A stretch of 33,220 nt of DNA. Origin: CAZXWK01 sp964644675 (GTDB taxonomy: Bacteria; Actinomycetota; Coriobacteriia; Anaerosomatales; JAAXUF01). Below, piece by piece: positions 7,640-14,730 of this stretch (the first letter of the stretch is position 1; every line of letters starts with the position of its first letter). The stretch lies in NCBI GenBank assembly GCA_964644675.1, contig CAZXWK010000026.1:1-33220 (forward strand), read 5' to 3'. Made by a program: the position numbers and the translations under genes. Under the pieces are notes generated by a model. The model did no database searches. It had not been told where the DNA came from and saw nothing but the letters and a program-made list of their open reading frames with translations.

Positions 7640-8809
7640 CTACGACCTCCCCTCGGCGTAGTCGTCGTAGAGCGTCCAGAAGAGGCCCTGGCGGCGGGTG
7701 TCGTGGTAGGCGGCGCGCCGGATCTCCCAGTGCGCGCGGGCGTACTCACCCTCGGTCAGCAGCACGGCCGCGAGCCCGAAACGGGCGCGCACGCACGTGG
7801 GGTCGAGCTCGACCGCGCGCAGGTACGCCGACTTCGCGGCGCCGAAGCGCGAGAGCGAGAGCAGCGACTCGGCGAGCAGCACGTGCGGCATCGGGTGGTT
7901 GGGCACTGCCTTGGCGAGCGCGCCGAAGACGCGCGCGGAGTTGCGGTTGAGACCCGGGCGCTTGGCGAACGCGGCGCCCAGCACGTAGACGGCGGTCGGC
8001 GTCTTGGTCGAGACGGCGAGCGCGCGCAGCGCCACGGCCATCGCCTCGTTGACCGCTTCCTGCTTGAGGTAGAGGTAGCCGGCGAGCGCGAGCGCCTCGG
8101 CGTCGTCAGCATCCTCGTCGAGGATGAGACGGATCAGGTCGACCGAGGCGAAGTAGTCCTCCTCGAAGGCGAGCGCGAAGGCCGCCGCGAGGCGCGCGTC
8201 GCGATCGGGCGCGACGTCGATGGGATCGGGCGCCGGGGTGCCGTCGTCGTAGATGCCGGCGAGCGCGAAGAAGAAGTCGTCCTGGCTCGGGTCGAGCTCT
8301 CCGGCCTTGCGGAAGCCCGGCAAGGCGGTCGCCATGCCCTCCTTCTTGAGCGCCGCGACGGCGAGGTTGTACATCGCGCGCGCCTCGGTGGCGTCGAGCT
8401 CGAGCGCGGTGCGCCACGCCTCGATCGCCTCCTCCTCGAACGCGGCCGCCGCGAACGCCTCGCCCAGCTGCACGTGCGCGGTCACCAGGTCGGGCACGAC
8501 CTCGGCGAGCTCATGCCACACCAGGATCGACTGGTCCCACATGCCGCCGCGGCGGTCGTAGGCGAGCCCGAGCGCCAGGTACGCCGGCGCGCAGTCGGGA
8601 TCGAGCTCGATCGCGCGACTCGCCGCCTTGATCGCCTCGTCGTAGAAGTCACCCGAGAGGAACAGGTCCGCGAGCAGCGAGTGCACGAGCGGGTCCGCGT
8701 CGTCGTTGCGCAGCGCCTGGTAGAGCGCCTCGACCGCCGGGGCGACGTGGCCCTGGCGGGCGAGCCCCTCGCCCAGAAGCGCCTGCTGGCCGCGCCCGCT
8801 CGCCATCAT
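7640..8809 (-). CDS. Tetratricopeptide-repeat protein
   Basis: A 389-residue helical protein built of TPR units, used as a protein-protein scaffold. Clear repeats include AIKAASRAIELDPDCAPAYL, AIEAWRTALELDATEARAMY, GFRKAGELDPSQDDFFF and AKSAYLRAVELDPTCVRARF, with less regular ones between. There is no signal peptide, membrane segment or catalytic domain. The start ATG at 8809-8807 overlaps the stop of the corrinoid protein gene as ATGA, and GH-like gene 5615-7633 begins 6 bases after its stop, so the three are very likely one translationally coupled unit. A second ATG follows directly at 8806; either could be used. The partner proteins are unknown; the context suggests it bridges or organises the corrinoid protein and the hydrolase-like protein. 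Confidence 0.9.
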   Translation of the reverse strand: MMASGRGQQALLGEGLARQGHVAPAVEALYQALRNDDADPLVHSLLADLFLSGDFYDEAIKAASRAIELDPDCAPAYLALGLAYDRRGGMWDQSILVWHELAEVVPDLVTAHVQLGEAFAAAAFEEEAIEAWRTALELDATEARAMYNLAVAALKKEGMATALPGFRKAGELDPSQDDFFFALAGIYDDGTPAPDPIDVAPDRDARLAAAFALAFEEDYFASVDLIRLILDEDADDAEALALAGYLYLKQEAVNEAMAVALRALAVSTKTPTAVYVLGAAFAKRPGLNRNSARVFGALAKAVPNHPMPHVLLAESLLSLSRFGAAKSAYLRAVELDPTCVRARFGLAAVLLTEGEYARAHWEIRRAAYHDTRRQGLFWTLYDDYAEGRS

Positions 8810-9462
8810 GCGGCGCCCCCGCTCACGGCGCCGGAGACCTTCGCGACCAGCTTGAGCGCGCTCTCGGCGCCTCGGCAGATGCCGTTGGCGCCCACGCCCT
8901 TGGCGAGCGCCGGGTCGGCGACGAAGGGGCCTCCCGCGACGAAGAGCACCAGGTCGTCTCGGCCACCCGCCGAGAACATCTCGCGGACGCGAACGACCGA
9001 CCGGGCGGTGCCCATCATCTGCGCGAACACGATCAGGATGCGGGCACCGGTCTCCTCGGCACGCTCGAGGAACTCGGCCGGGCGCACGTCGACGCCCAGG
9101 TCGATCACGCGGTGGCCGGCCTCCTTGAGCGCGGCGGCCGTGATGTCCTTGTCGATCGCGTGGAAGTCGTGGTGCATGGTGCCGACGAGCACCGTGATGC
9201 CGGTGTCGCCGGCCGCAGCCGGCGGGATGACGAAGCTGGTGATCTGCTCGGCGACCACCGCGGCCTGCGTGAAGGTGTACTCGTCGATGCTGCCCGACGC
9301 CCACGCGCCGCCCAGAAGCGACATCGCGGGCGCGAAGAGCTGGTCGAACAGCTGCGCTTGGGGGATGCCGTTCGCCTTGGCGCGCTCGATGACGTTGATG
9401 GCCCCGGCGGGGTCCTGGCTTACGAAGGCCTGGTAGAGACGTGCGGGTGCGTCGTCCGCCAT
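8806..9462 (-). CDS. Cobalamin (corrinoid)-binding domain protein
   Basis: The 218-residue protein has the two-part layout of B12-binding modules related to methionine synthase: an N-terminal helical cap (about 1-85) and a Rossmann-like B12 domain (about 88-210). The cofactor motif, normally DxHxxG, appears as DFHAID at 99-104 in VGTMHHDFHAIDKD; the lower-ligand His101 is kept but the Gly is Asp. Later segments ARILIVFAQMMG and FVAGGPFVAD match the S/T-x-L and GG regions of the fold. With no methyltransferase or DNA-binding domain attached, it may be a light, corrinoid or methyl-group sensor rather than a methyl carrier. The ATG at 9462-9460 has GGGAGG eight bases upstream and is preferred over the GTG at 9492. 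It is first in a coupled cluster with TPR, GH-like and EAL genes. Confidence 0.85.
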   Translation of the reverse strand: MADDAPARLYQAFVSQDPAGAINVIERAKANGIPQAQLFDQLFAPAMSLLGGAWASGSIDEYTFTQAAVVAEQITSFVIPPAAAGDTGITVLVGTMHHDFHAIDKDITAAALKEAGHRVIDLGVDVRPAEFLERAEETGARILIVFAQMMGTARSVVRVREMFSAGGRDDLVLFVAGGPFVADPALAKGVGANGICRGAESALKLVAKVSGAVSGGAA

Positions 9463-9490
9463 GAACCAGGCCTCCCTTCCCCACGAGGTC

Positions 9491-9508
9491 ACGGGCGTTC
9501 GTGCCCGT
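9491..9508 (-). promoter_or_regulatory. Inverted repeat in leader of corrinoid gene
   Basis: ACGGGC (9491-9496) and GCCCGT (9503-9508) form a perfect six-base inverted repeat around GTTCGT, 29 bases upstream of the chosen ATG. It could be an operator or an RNA hairpin near the ribosome binding site. No known riboswitch is recognised. Confidence 0.3.
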
Positions 9509-9518
9509 ACTGCACGTC

Positions 9519-9540
9519 GAAACAGAGCCGCAGGGGCTCT
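9519..9540 (-). terminator. Hairpin terminator downstream of tRNA-Leu
   Basis: On the minus strand AGAGCC and GGCTCT form a perfect six-pair stem with loop CCTGC, followed by GTTTC. It lies 77 bases after the tRNA 3' end and before the corrinoid gene, a good place to end the ppx/tRNA transcript. The T-run is short. Confidence 0.5.
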
Positions 9541-9616
9541 TGCCTGCTCAGTATCGCATTTACGGGGCGTGCCGTGGGAGGACGGCGGTCACGAAATCGC
9601 CCGTCCGGGCCGGGGC

Positions 9617-9704
9617 TGGTAGCGGCGGTGGGATTCGAACCCACATCGGGCTTGCGCCCAGAGGATTTTAAGTCCCCGTCCTGTGCCAATTCGGATACGC
9701 CGCC
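9617..9704 (-). tRNA. tRNA-Leu (anticodon UAA)
   Basis: An 88-base class II tRNA with CCA encoded. The acceptor stem pairs GGCGGCG (9704-9698) with CGCCGCT, the first pair being G-U, then discriminator A and CCA. The anticodon stem GGGGA/TCCTC encloses loop CTTAAAA, giving anticodon TAA (complement of 9668-9670). A long variable arm GGGC-GCAA-GCCC, a class II feature, precedes a T arm with GTGGG TTCGAAT CCCAC. It reads UUA and UUG codons, of which UUA is rare in this GC-rich genome. It starts 26 bases after the ppx-like stop on the same strand. Confidence 0.96.
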
Positions 9705-9730
9705 CTGTGCCCTCGACCGCTCCTGCGCGC

Positions 9731-10708
9731 CTAGTCTGCCGGCGCCACTTCCGCGTCGCGGTGTAAGTCAGCGTACGTGTCGATGAGGATGCCGTACAGG
9801 ATGTCGTGCTCGCTCACCAGGGTCGAATCGAGCCCGGCGAGCGCCACGATGGTCTCGAGGATGAGCGCACCGGCGACGATGACGCCCGCCCGCCCGGGAT
9901 CGAGTCCCGGCACCTTCTTGCGCGCTTCGAGTGTCATGCCGGCGAGTTCGTCGACGAGGTCGGCGAGCTCCGAGCCGGTCAGGCACGAGCAGTGCACCAG
10001 CGCGGGATCGTAGATCTCGAGGTGCTGCCTGATCGCCGAGAGGGTCGTGGCGGTCCCCGCCAGCGCGACCATCCGGTCGGGTCGGTCGCGCAGCCCGTCG
10101 AAGTACGGCCGCAGCTCGCCGGTCACCCACGCGCGCGCCTCGGCGAGCTGCGTCGCGGTGGGCGGATCCGAGTGCAGGAACAGCTCGGTCACGCGCTTGG
10201 AACCCACGTCGATCGACCGCGCCTTGGTGATCTCGGCGACGAGCACGCCGTCCTCTTCGGTCACGTCGCCGACGATGAGCTCGGTCGAGCCACCGCCCAG
10301 GTCCACGACCAGCAGGTCCTCGCACTCGCCCAGGTCGCTCGTCGCGCCCGAGAACGAGAGTCTCGCCTCGCGCTCGCCCGGGATGACCTGCGGCAGCACT
10401 CCGTGCTCCGCGAGCATCGCGAGGAACTCGTCGGAGTTCTCGGCATCTCGGCTCGCGCTGGTCGCCATCGCCGAGAACCGCTCGACGCCCAGGTCGCGCA
10501 TGGTCGCCGCGTAGCGCGCGATGACCTCGGCCACGCGCGCCATCGCCTCGTCGGAGAGCCGGCCGGTCGCCGTCAGGCCCTCGCCCAGGTGCGTGATGTC
10601 GGTGCTGCGCTCGACCTCTTCGACGCCGTTCGCGCCGACGTCGGCGACGAGCAGCCGGGTCGTGACGGTCCCGATGTCGATGGCGGCGAGCCGTCGGGTG
10701 TTGCTCAT
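9731..10708 (-). CDS. Exopolyphosphatase / pppGpp phosphohydrolase family protein
   Basis: A 325-residue protein of the Ppx/GppA family (ASKHA fold), which removes phosphate from polyphosphate or from pppGpp. The first phosphate-binding loop is AAIDIGTVTTRLLVADV and the second DLGGGSTELIVG; between them is FSAMATSASRDAENSDEF, and later GTATTLSAI. At this length it is the short actinobacterial type, lacking the C-terminal HD-like domain of E. coli enzymes. The ATG at 10708-10706 overlaps the DUF501 stop as ATGA, and AGGAGGACC lies just upstream. Sequence alone does not decide between polyphosphate and pppGpp as substrate. It is the last protein gene before tRNA-Leu. The DUF501-ppx pairing is common in Actinomycetota. 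Confidence 0.93.
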   Translation of the reverse strand: MSNTRRLAAIDIGTVTTRLLVADVGANGVEEVERSTDITHLGEGLTATGRLSDEAMARVAEVIARYAATMRDLGVERFSAMATSASRDAENSDEFLAMLAEHGVLPQVIPGEREARLSFSGATSDLGECEDLLVVDLGGGSTELIVGDVTEEDGVLVAEITKARSIDVGSKRVTELFLHSDPPTATQLAEARAWVTGELRPYFDGLRDRPDRMVALAGTATTLSAIRQHLEIYDPALVHCSCLTGSELADLVDELAGMTLEARKKVPGLDPGRAGVIVAGALILETIVALAGLDSTLVSEHDILYGILIDTYADLHRDAEVAPAD

Positions 10709-11304
10709 TGGTCCTCCTTGGCGGGTGGTACTTGTGCGTTCGCAGGCCTCACGCGGGCGGATTCCGCTTCCGCCGTCAGCCGAGAACACCGGTCGTCGGC
10801 GCAGTCGGGCCCGCCCTCTATCTTCCCGAGCAGTTCCTCGCCGATCGCATCGGCGACGCCGACCAGTTCGAGCGCGACGTGCGCGTGCAGGCACTTCACG
10901 CCGAGCGGATCGCGTTGCCCACCCAGCCCGACGGCCGGGCACGCGTCCTCGCCGCCCGACTCGGCGGCACGCGCCACGCGCAGGTCGGCGTCGGTCGCCC
11001 GCAGGCGCGCGGCGAGCACCGGGTCGGTGGCGGCGCGCTCGGCCCATGCGGCCGCCGCGCCCGCCGACTCCTGCGCCGCGACGTTCTCGGCGAGGAACGG
11101 GCAGGTCAGCCACGCGTAGGTCGGAAACGGGGTCCCGTCATCGAGACGCGACGGCGAGACGATGGCGGTGGGGAATCCCCACCGGCAGCGCGCGGCGACG
11201 CGCCACGGGGTGCGAGGCGCACGGCGAAGCTGGGCGGCGACGAGCGCGGCCAGCGCCGGCGACGGCACGGGGCGGGCGGCGGCTCGATCGGGTGCGTCGC
11301 TCAC
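10705..11304 (-). CDS. DUF501 family protein
   Basis: A 199-residue protein with the features of DUF501, a family common in Actinomycetota next to ftsB/divIC and ppx; its function is unknown. The core reads RCRWGFPTAIVSPSRLDDG, then PFPTYAWLTCPFL, then CLHAHVALEL near the end, with a conserved C-L-H-A-H cluster that looks like a possible metal or active site. The protein has conserved cysteines at DACPA and CPFL. The GTG at 11304-11302 is chosen because it follows the ftsB-like stop by 16 bases and gives the family's usual length; its ribosome binding site is weak. Its stop overlaps the ppx start. Confidence 0.88.
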   Translation of the reverse strand: MSDAPDRAAARPVPSPALAALVAAQLRRAPRTPWRVAARCRWGFPTAIVSPSRLDDGTPFPTYAWLTCPFLAENVAAQESAGAAAAWAERAATDPVLAARLRATDADLRVARAAESGGEDACPAVGLGGQRDPLGVKCLHAHVALELVGVADAIGEELLGKIEGGPDCADDRCSRLTAEAESARVRPANAQVPPAKEDQ

Positions 11305-11320
11305 GATCGCGTGGCGGCCG

Positions 11321-12055
11321 TCATTCGAGGCCGAAGACCGAGTCCAGGAACGCGGTCCACGGACCGACCGGCGGCTTGACGTCCTCTTCGCTGTCGATCC
11401 GGGGCGCGAGCGCCGGCACCGCGGCGGTCCGAGTGGGGGTGTCGCTGTCGACGACGACGCCGACCTCCTCGCCCGCCTTGACCATGCCGAGCTGCTCGCG
11501 CGCGTAGTCTTCGACGCCCTCGGGCGTCTTGAGGCGGTCCACCTGCGCCTGGAGCCGCGCGTTGCGCGCCTTGATGGCGTCGAGCTCGGCCTCGAGACGG
11601 ACCTTCTCGCGCGTCTCTCGGTACTGGACCTTGGCGACGGGGTAGTACACGGCGACAAAGACCGCGGTGGCGGCGAGGACCGCGACCGGCAGCAGCCACC
11701 AGCGCCACGCCGAGGGCTCGGGCCGCTTGGTCGCCGTCGGGCGCGCGGGGCGCTTGGCGCGATCGGCGGAGCCGCCGGTGCGGGTCGAGGACGCGCGCGC
11801 AGAGGCGGGCTTGCGAGCGGATGCGCGCGGGGCGGGTGCGGGCGTGGCGGCTGCGCGCGTGGACGCGGTCGCGCCGGAGGCGGAAGCGCCCTTCGCGGGA
11901 CGGAACTCGCGAACGACGGCGCCCTTGGGCGCGCGCTTCGACTTCTGCGATGTGGCGCGGGTACGCGACGACGACGGCACGGAGCGAGCGCCCCCCTTGG
12001 GAGAACCCCCTCCTGCCTTCGCTGAAGCCCCTTGCTGCGATTTCCTCGGCGTCAT
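11321..12055 (-). CDS. FtsB/DivIC-like septum formation initiator
   Basis: A 244-residue bitopic membrane protein. The first 125 residues or so are cytoplasmic, basic and Ala/Ser/Lys-rich, longer than in E. coli FtsB. One membrane helix (WWLLPVAVLAATAVFVAVYY) is followed by a coiled coil (RETREKVRLEAELDAIKARN and on) and the short conserved segment TPEGVEDYAREQLGMVKAGE that defines the family. In the FtsQ-FtsL-FtsB complex this protein helps activate septal peptidoglycan synthesis. The ATG at 12055-12053 fits the family start and an extended -10 box about 60 bases upstream; an in-frame GTG at 12124 would lie upstream of that promoter. It is followed by DUF501 and ppx. An SOS-like palindrome 118 bases upstream is unusual for this gene. 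Confidence 0.9.
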   Translation of the reverse strand: MTPRKSQQGASAKAGGGSPKGGARSVPSSSRTRATSQKSKRAPKGAVVREFRPAKGASASGATASTRAAATPAPAPRASARKPASARASSTRTGGSADRAKRPARPTATKRPEPSAWRWWLLPVAVLAATAVFVAVYYPVAKVQYRETREKVRLEAELDAIKARNARLQAQVDRLKTPEGVEDYAREQLGMVKAGEEVGVVVDSDTPTRTAAVPALAPRIDSEEDVKPPVGPWTAFLDSVFGLE

Positions 12056-12114
12056 TACCTCAGAGTCCTGTATGCAGGCCAGCGACGAGCGGTCGGAATC
12101 ACCACTCTGCGGCG

Positions 12115-12120
12115 ATGGTA
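12115..12120 (-). promoter_or_regulatory. Extended -10 promoter element of ftsB-like gene
   Basis: The minus strand reads TGCTACCAT, an extended -10 (TGnTAnnnT). Predicted transcription start leaves a leader of roughly 50 bases before the ATG at 12055. The -35 region (CGACTT at 17 bases) is poor, which is usual for extended -10 promoters. Confidence 0.45.
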
Positions 12121-12172
12121 GCACACGAACGCCGGGAAAGTCGTCTAGACGTCAGGTTGAGGTTGACCGATA

Positions 12173-12186
12173 CGAACACCTGTTCG
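12173..12186. promoter_or_regulatory. LexA-like (SOS box) palindrome
   Basis: CGAAC-ACCT-GTTCG is a perfect palindrome of the form used by LexA in Gram-positive bacteria (CGAAC-N4-GTTCG). It lies between pyk and the ftsB-like gene, 118 bases upstream of the latter's ATG and about 50 bases upstream of its -10 box. Whether LexA is present and binds is not shown in the window. Confidence 0.5.
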
Positions 12187-12227
12187 CCCTGCTCAGAGGG
12201 CTGCGCACGCCGCAGGTGAGCCAGCGG

Positions 12228-13625
12228 TTAGACCGGGCTCACGAGGATGAAGTCGGTCCCGCCCGGGACGCGTGTCGAGCGGCCCGCGGTGAGCGCGACC
12301 CGCTCCCCCGGCTGGGCCAGACCAGCCGAGCGAACCACGTCGACGGCGGCACGCAACAGGTCCTCGGTGTCGAGGTCGCACGGCACGATGAGCGCCCGCA
12401 CGCCCCACACGAGCGCGAGCATGCGGGCGACGCTCGGGTTGGGGGTCGCCGCGATGATCGGCGTGTCGGGCCGGTGCCGTGCGACCGAGAGCGCGGTCGA
12501 TCCCGTCTCGGTCACCGGGATGATCGCGGCGAGCGAGAGGTCGGCGGCCAGGTCGCAGACGGCGGCGCTCACGGCCTCGGTGACGCTCGCGGTCAGCTCG
12601 CCGGTGTGCTCGTGGTCCTGGTGCGCGACGACCTCCTCGGAGGTGGTGGCGATGCGCGCCATGGTGGCGACGGCTTCGACGGGGTACTCCCCGACCGCGG
12701 TCTCGGCGGAGAGCATGCACGCGTCCACCCGCTCGAAGATCGCGTTCGCGACATCGCTCGCCTCGGCTCGGGTCGGACGAGGGGCGGCGGTCATCGACTC
12801 GAGCATCTGGGTCGCGACCACGACCGGCTTGCCGAGCCGCCGTGCCTGCGCGATGACCCGGCGCTGTATGGCGGGGACCTCCTCGGCCGAGGTCTCGACG
12901 CCCAGGTCGCCGCGGGCGACCATGACCGCGTCCGCCGCGGCGACGATGGCCTCGAGGTCGGCCACGGCCTCGTGCTTCTCGATCTTGGCGACGACGGGGA
13001 TGTGACGCTCGGTCATCAGCCGCCTGAGCTGGTCGATGTCGTCGGCGCACCGCACGAAGGACTGCGCTATCCAGTCGACCTCGGCCTCCTGCGCCCACGC
13101 GAGCACGACCTCGTCGCGTGGCGTGATCGCGTCGACGCCCAAGGTGCGGCCGGGGACGTTGACGCCCTTGCGGCTGCGCAGCGGCCCGCCCACTCGCACG
13201 CGCGTGATGACGTCGGCGCCTTCGATGGCCTCGACTTCGAGCTCGAGACGCCCGTCGTCGAGCAGTACGCGGTCGCCCGGCTGGAGGTCGGAGGCCAGGT
13301 GCGCGTAGGTCACGCAGACGCGCTCGGCGCTCCCCACGCACTCGCCGGGCACCAGCGCGAAGCGGGCGCCGACGGCGAGTGCGACCTCCCCCGCCACCTC
13401 TCCGACCCGCAGCTTGGGCCCAGGGAGGTCGAGCAGCACGCCGACGTGTCGGCCGATCTCGCCCTCGAGCGCACGAACCGCCGAGAGCCGCTCGGCGAGC
13501 TCGGCCGGCCCGGCGTGCGCGGCATTGAGCCGCACGACGTCGGCGCCCGCTTCGAGGAGCGCCCTCAGGACGGCAGGGTTGTCGGTCGCGGGTCCGAGCG
13601 TGGCGATGATCTTGGTGCGGCGCAT
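12228..13625 (-). CDS. pyk: Pyruvate kinase
   Basis: A 465-residue pyruvate kinase, converting phosphoenolpyruvate and ADP to pyruvate and ATP at the end of glycolysis. The N-terminus MRRTKIIATLGPATDNPAVL is diagnostic. Visible hallmarks are the B-domain region, the active-site segment with Lys in VVAKIEKHEAVADLEAI, MVARGDLGVE, VVVATQMLESM, and SAETAVGEYPVEAVATMARI. Length matches the short form without the extra C-terminal PEP-utiliser domain. The ATG at 13625 has GAGAGGAAGG upstream. It sits downstream of enolase, the preceding glycolytic step, with a methyltransferase gene between, all on one strand; co-regulation of eno and pyk is plausible. A 172-base intergenic stretch with its own promoter elements separates it from the ftsB-like gene. 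Confidence 0.97.
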   Translation of the reverse strand: MRRTKIIATLGPATDNPAVLRALLEAGADVVRLNAAHAGPAELAERLSAVRALEGEIGRHVGVLLDLPGPKLRVGEVAGEVALAVGARFALVPGECVGSAERVCVTYAHLASDLQPGDRVLLDDGRLELEVEAIEGADVITRVRVGGPLRSRKGVNVPGRTLGVDAITPRDEVVLAWAQEAEVDWIAQSFVRCADDIDQLRRLMTERHIPVVAKIEKHEAVADLEAIVAAADAVMVARGDLGVETSAEEVPAIQRRVIAQARRLGKPVVVATQMLESMTAAPRPTRAEASDVANAIFERVDACMLSAETAVGEYPVEAVATMARIATTSEEVVAHQDHEHTGELTASVTEAVSAAVCDLAADLSLAAIIPVTETGSTALSVARHRPDTPIIAATPNPSVARMLALVWGVRALIVPCDLDTEDLLRAAVDVVRSAGLAQPGERVALTAGRSTRVPGGTDFILVSPV

Positions 13626-13739
13626 GGGTGGCCTTCCTCTCCAAAGGACTCTACCCGAGCGCGCCGCTGACCGAGCTGCTGAGCGCGACTTGCCGTCGCG
13701 AGCGGCCCGAACCGTGCGGCGAAAGGCCGGCGGCGCCGG

Positions 13740-14645
13740 CTACTCGATCGCCTTGGGGAGACGGACGATCTGGATGCCGTCCTCGGTGCGGCGGACGGTG
13801 ACCTCGTCGCGGCCCAGACGGTGTACCGCCGTGCGGAGGTTGCCGTAGAGACGCTCGATACCGGCCGGCTCGGTGCGCACGAGCAGCGCGCGCTCGCCGG
13901 CGGTCATGAAGTAGCGCACGAGCCGCGTCGCTGCTCCGCGCGGCGCAGGATACGGCACGTCGACCGTACGCGTCTCGAACTCCCAGACGTCCTCCGGCTC
14001 GAGGTCCTCGCAGAACTGCGAGACCTTGGAGACCAGCACCACGGCGCGGCGCCGCGAGACCGCCGACTCGGCGCCGGGCTCGTCGCACATCTCGGTGACG
14101 ATGTGGAGCCGCACGTCGAAGCCCTGGAGTGCGGCCGCCCGTGCCAGGTACGCCCAGTCGAGCGACCCGTCGTCGTCGAGGAGCATGACGACGCGGTCGC
14201 GCACGTGGCTCGCGAGCGCGGTGAGCAGGTAGAGCAGTCCCATCCCGCGACGAGGCGTGAAGGTGACGACCGCCACGTCGAACACCGCGTCCGCCGAGAG
14301 GTCCTCGACCATGCCCTGCATGGTTCCGAGCCGCGGATCGGATGCGGTGTCGGTCGCGAGCAGCCTCCGAAGCATGCCGGCGGACGGCTCGAGGGCGGTC
14401 AGCGTCTTGGCCTTGGACAGCAGCGGGCCGGTCATGAGTCCGGTCGCAGCGCCCACCTCGAGGATCTCCGAGTCTTCCGGGATCTCCTCGAGCAGCGCGT
14501 AGGTGAGCTGCAGGAAGATGCGCTCCTGCCCGAAGTCGTAGTCGTACTGGTTGGCGAGGCGCTCACGCCGGGCCAGCGCCGACTCGATCGGCACGCCGAA
14601 CTCGGCGGGCACCACGGGTGTCGTCTTGGGCTTGCGCACGGTCAT
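13740..14645 (-). CDS. Class I SAM-dependent methyltransferase, function unknown
   Basis: The 301-residue protein has a Rossmann methyltransferase domain at about 40-165: the SAM-binding motif I is ILEVGAATGLMTGPLL, with later TALEPSAGMLRRL (acidic residue at the end of strand 2) and FDVAVVTFTPRRGMGLLYLL. About 140 C-terminal residues form an extension I do not recognise (EPEDVWEFETRTVDVPYPAP; YFMTAGERALLVRTEP). The substrate is unknown. The ATG at 14645-14643 is preferred over an upstream GTG at 14687 because it is the start of the recognisable protein and the GTG sits close to a hairpin after eno; the ribosome binding site (GAAGG) is weak. It is inserted between eno and pyk. The conserved arginines in the extension may bind a nucleic acid or phosphate, but this is a guess. 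Confidence 0.72.
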   Translation of the reverse strand: MTVRKPKTTPVVPAEFGVPIESALARRERLANQYDYDFGQERIFLQLTYALLEEIPEDSEILEVGAATGLMTGPLLSKAKTLTALEPSAGMLRRLLATDTASDPRLGTMQGMVEDLSADAVFDVAVVTFTPRRGMGLLYLLTALASHVRDRVVMLLDDDGSLDWAYLARAAALQGFDVRLHIVTEMCDEPGAESAVSRRRAVVLVSKVSQFCEDLEPEDVWEFETRTVDVPYPAPRGAATRLVRYFMTAGERALLVRTEPAGIERLYGNLRTAVHRLGRDEVTVRRTEDGIQIVRLPKAIE

Positions 14646-14677
14646 AAGTCGAGTGCCTTCGGGTGGAAACGACTGAC

Positions 14678-14700
14678 GGGAGCGCACCGCTCGCGCTCCC
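14678..14700 (-). terminator. Hairpin between eno and methyltransferase gene
   Basis: GGGAGCGC (14678-14685) and GCGCTCCC (14693-14700) form a perfect eight-pair stem with a seven-base loop, 30 bases after the eno stop. No T-run follows on the minus strand, so it may be an mRNA stabiliser or partial terminator rather than a strong intrinsic terminator. Confidence 0.45.
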
Positions 14701-14730
14701 GCCTAGTGTCCGTCTATGTGGGGGTTCTGC

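Noticed and set aside
5576..9436. Very long open frame on the plus strand opposite the TPR, GH-like and corrinoid genes
   Set aside because: It is rich in Arg, His, Leu and Val with no domain signature, and lies antisense to well-recognised genes. Such frames are a by-product of high GC.
9463..9616. Cobalamin riboswitch ahead of the corrinoid-binding gene
   Set aside because: The space is only 154 bases and holds a terminator-like hairpin and a short inverted repeat. No B12-box-like sequence was recognised.
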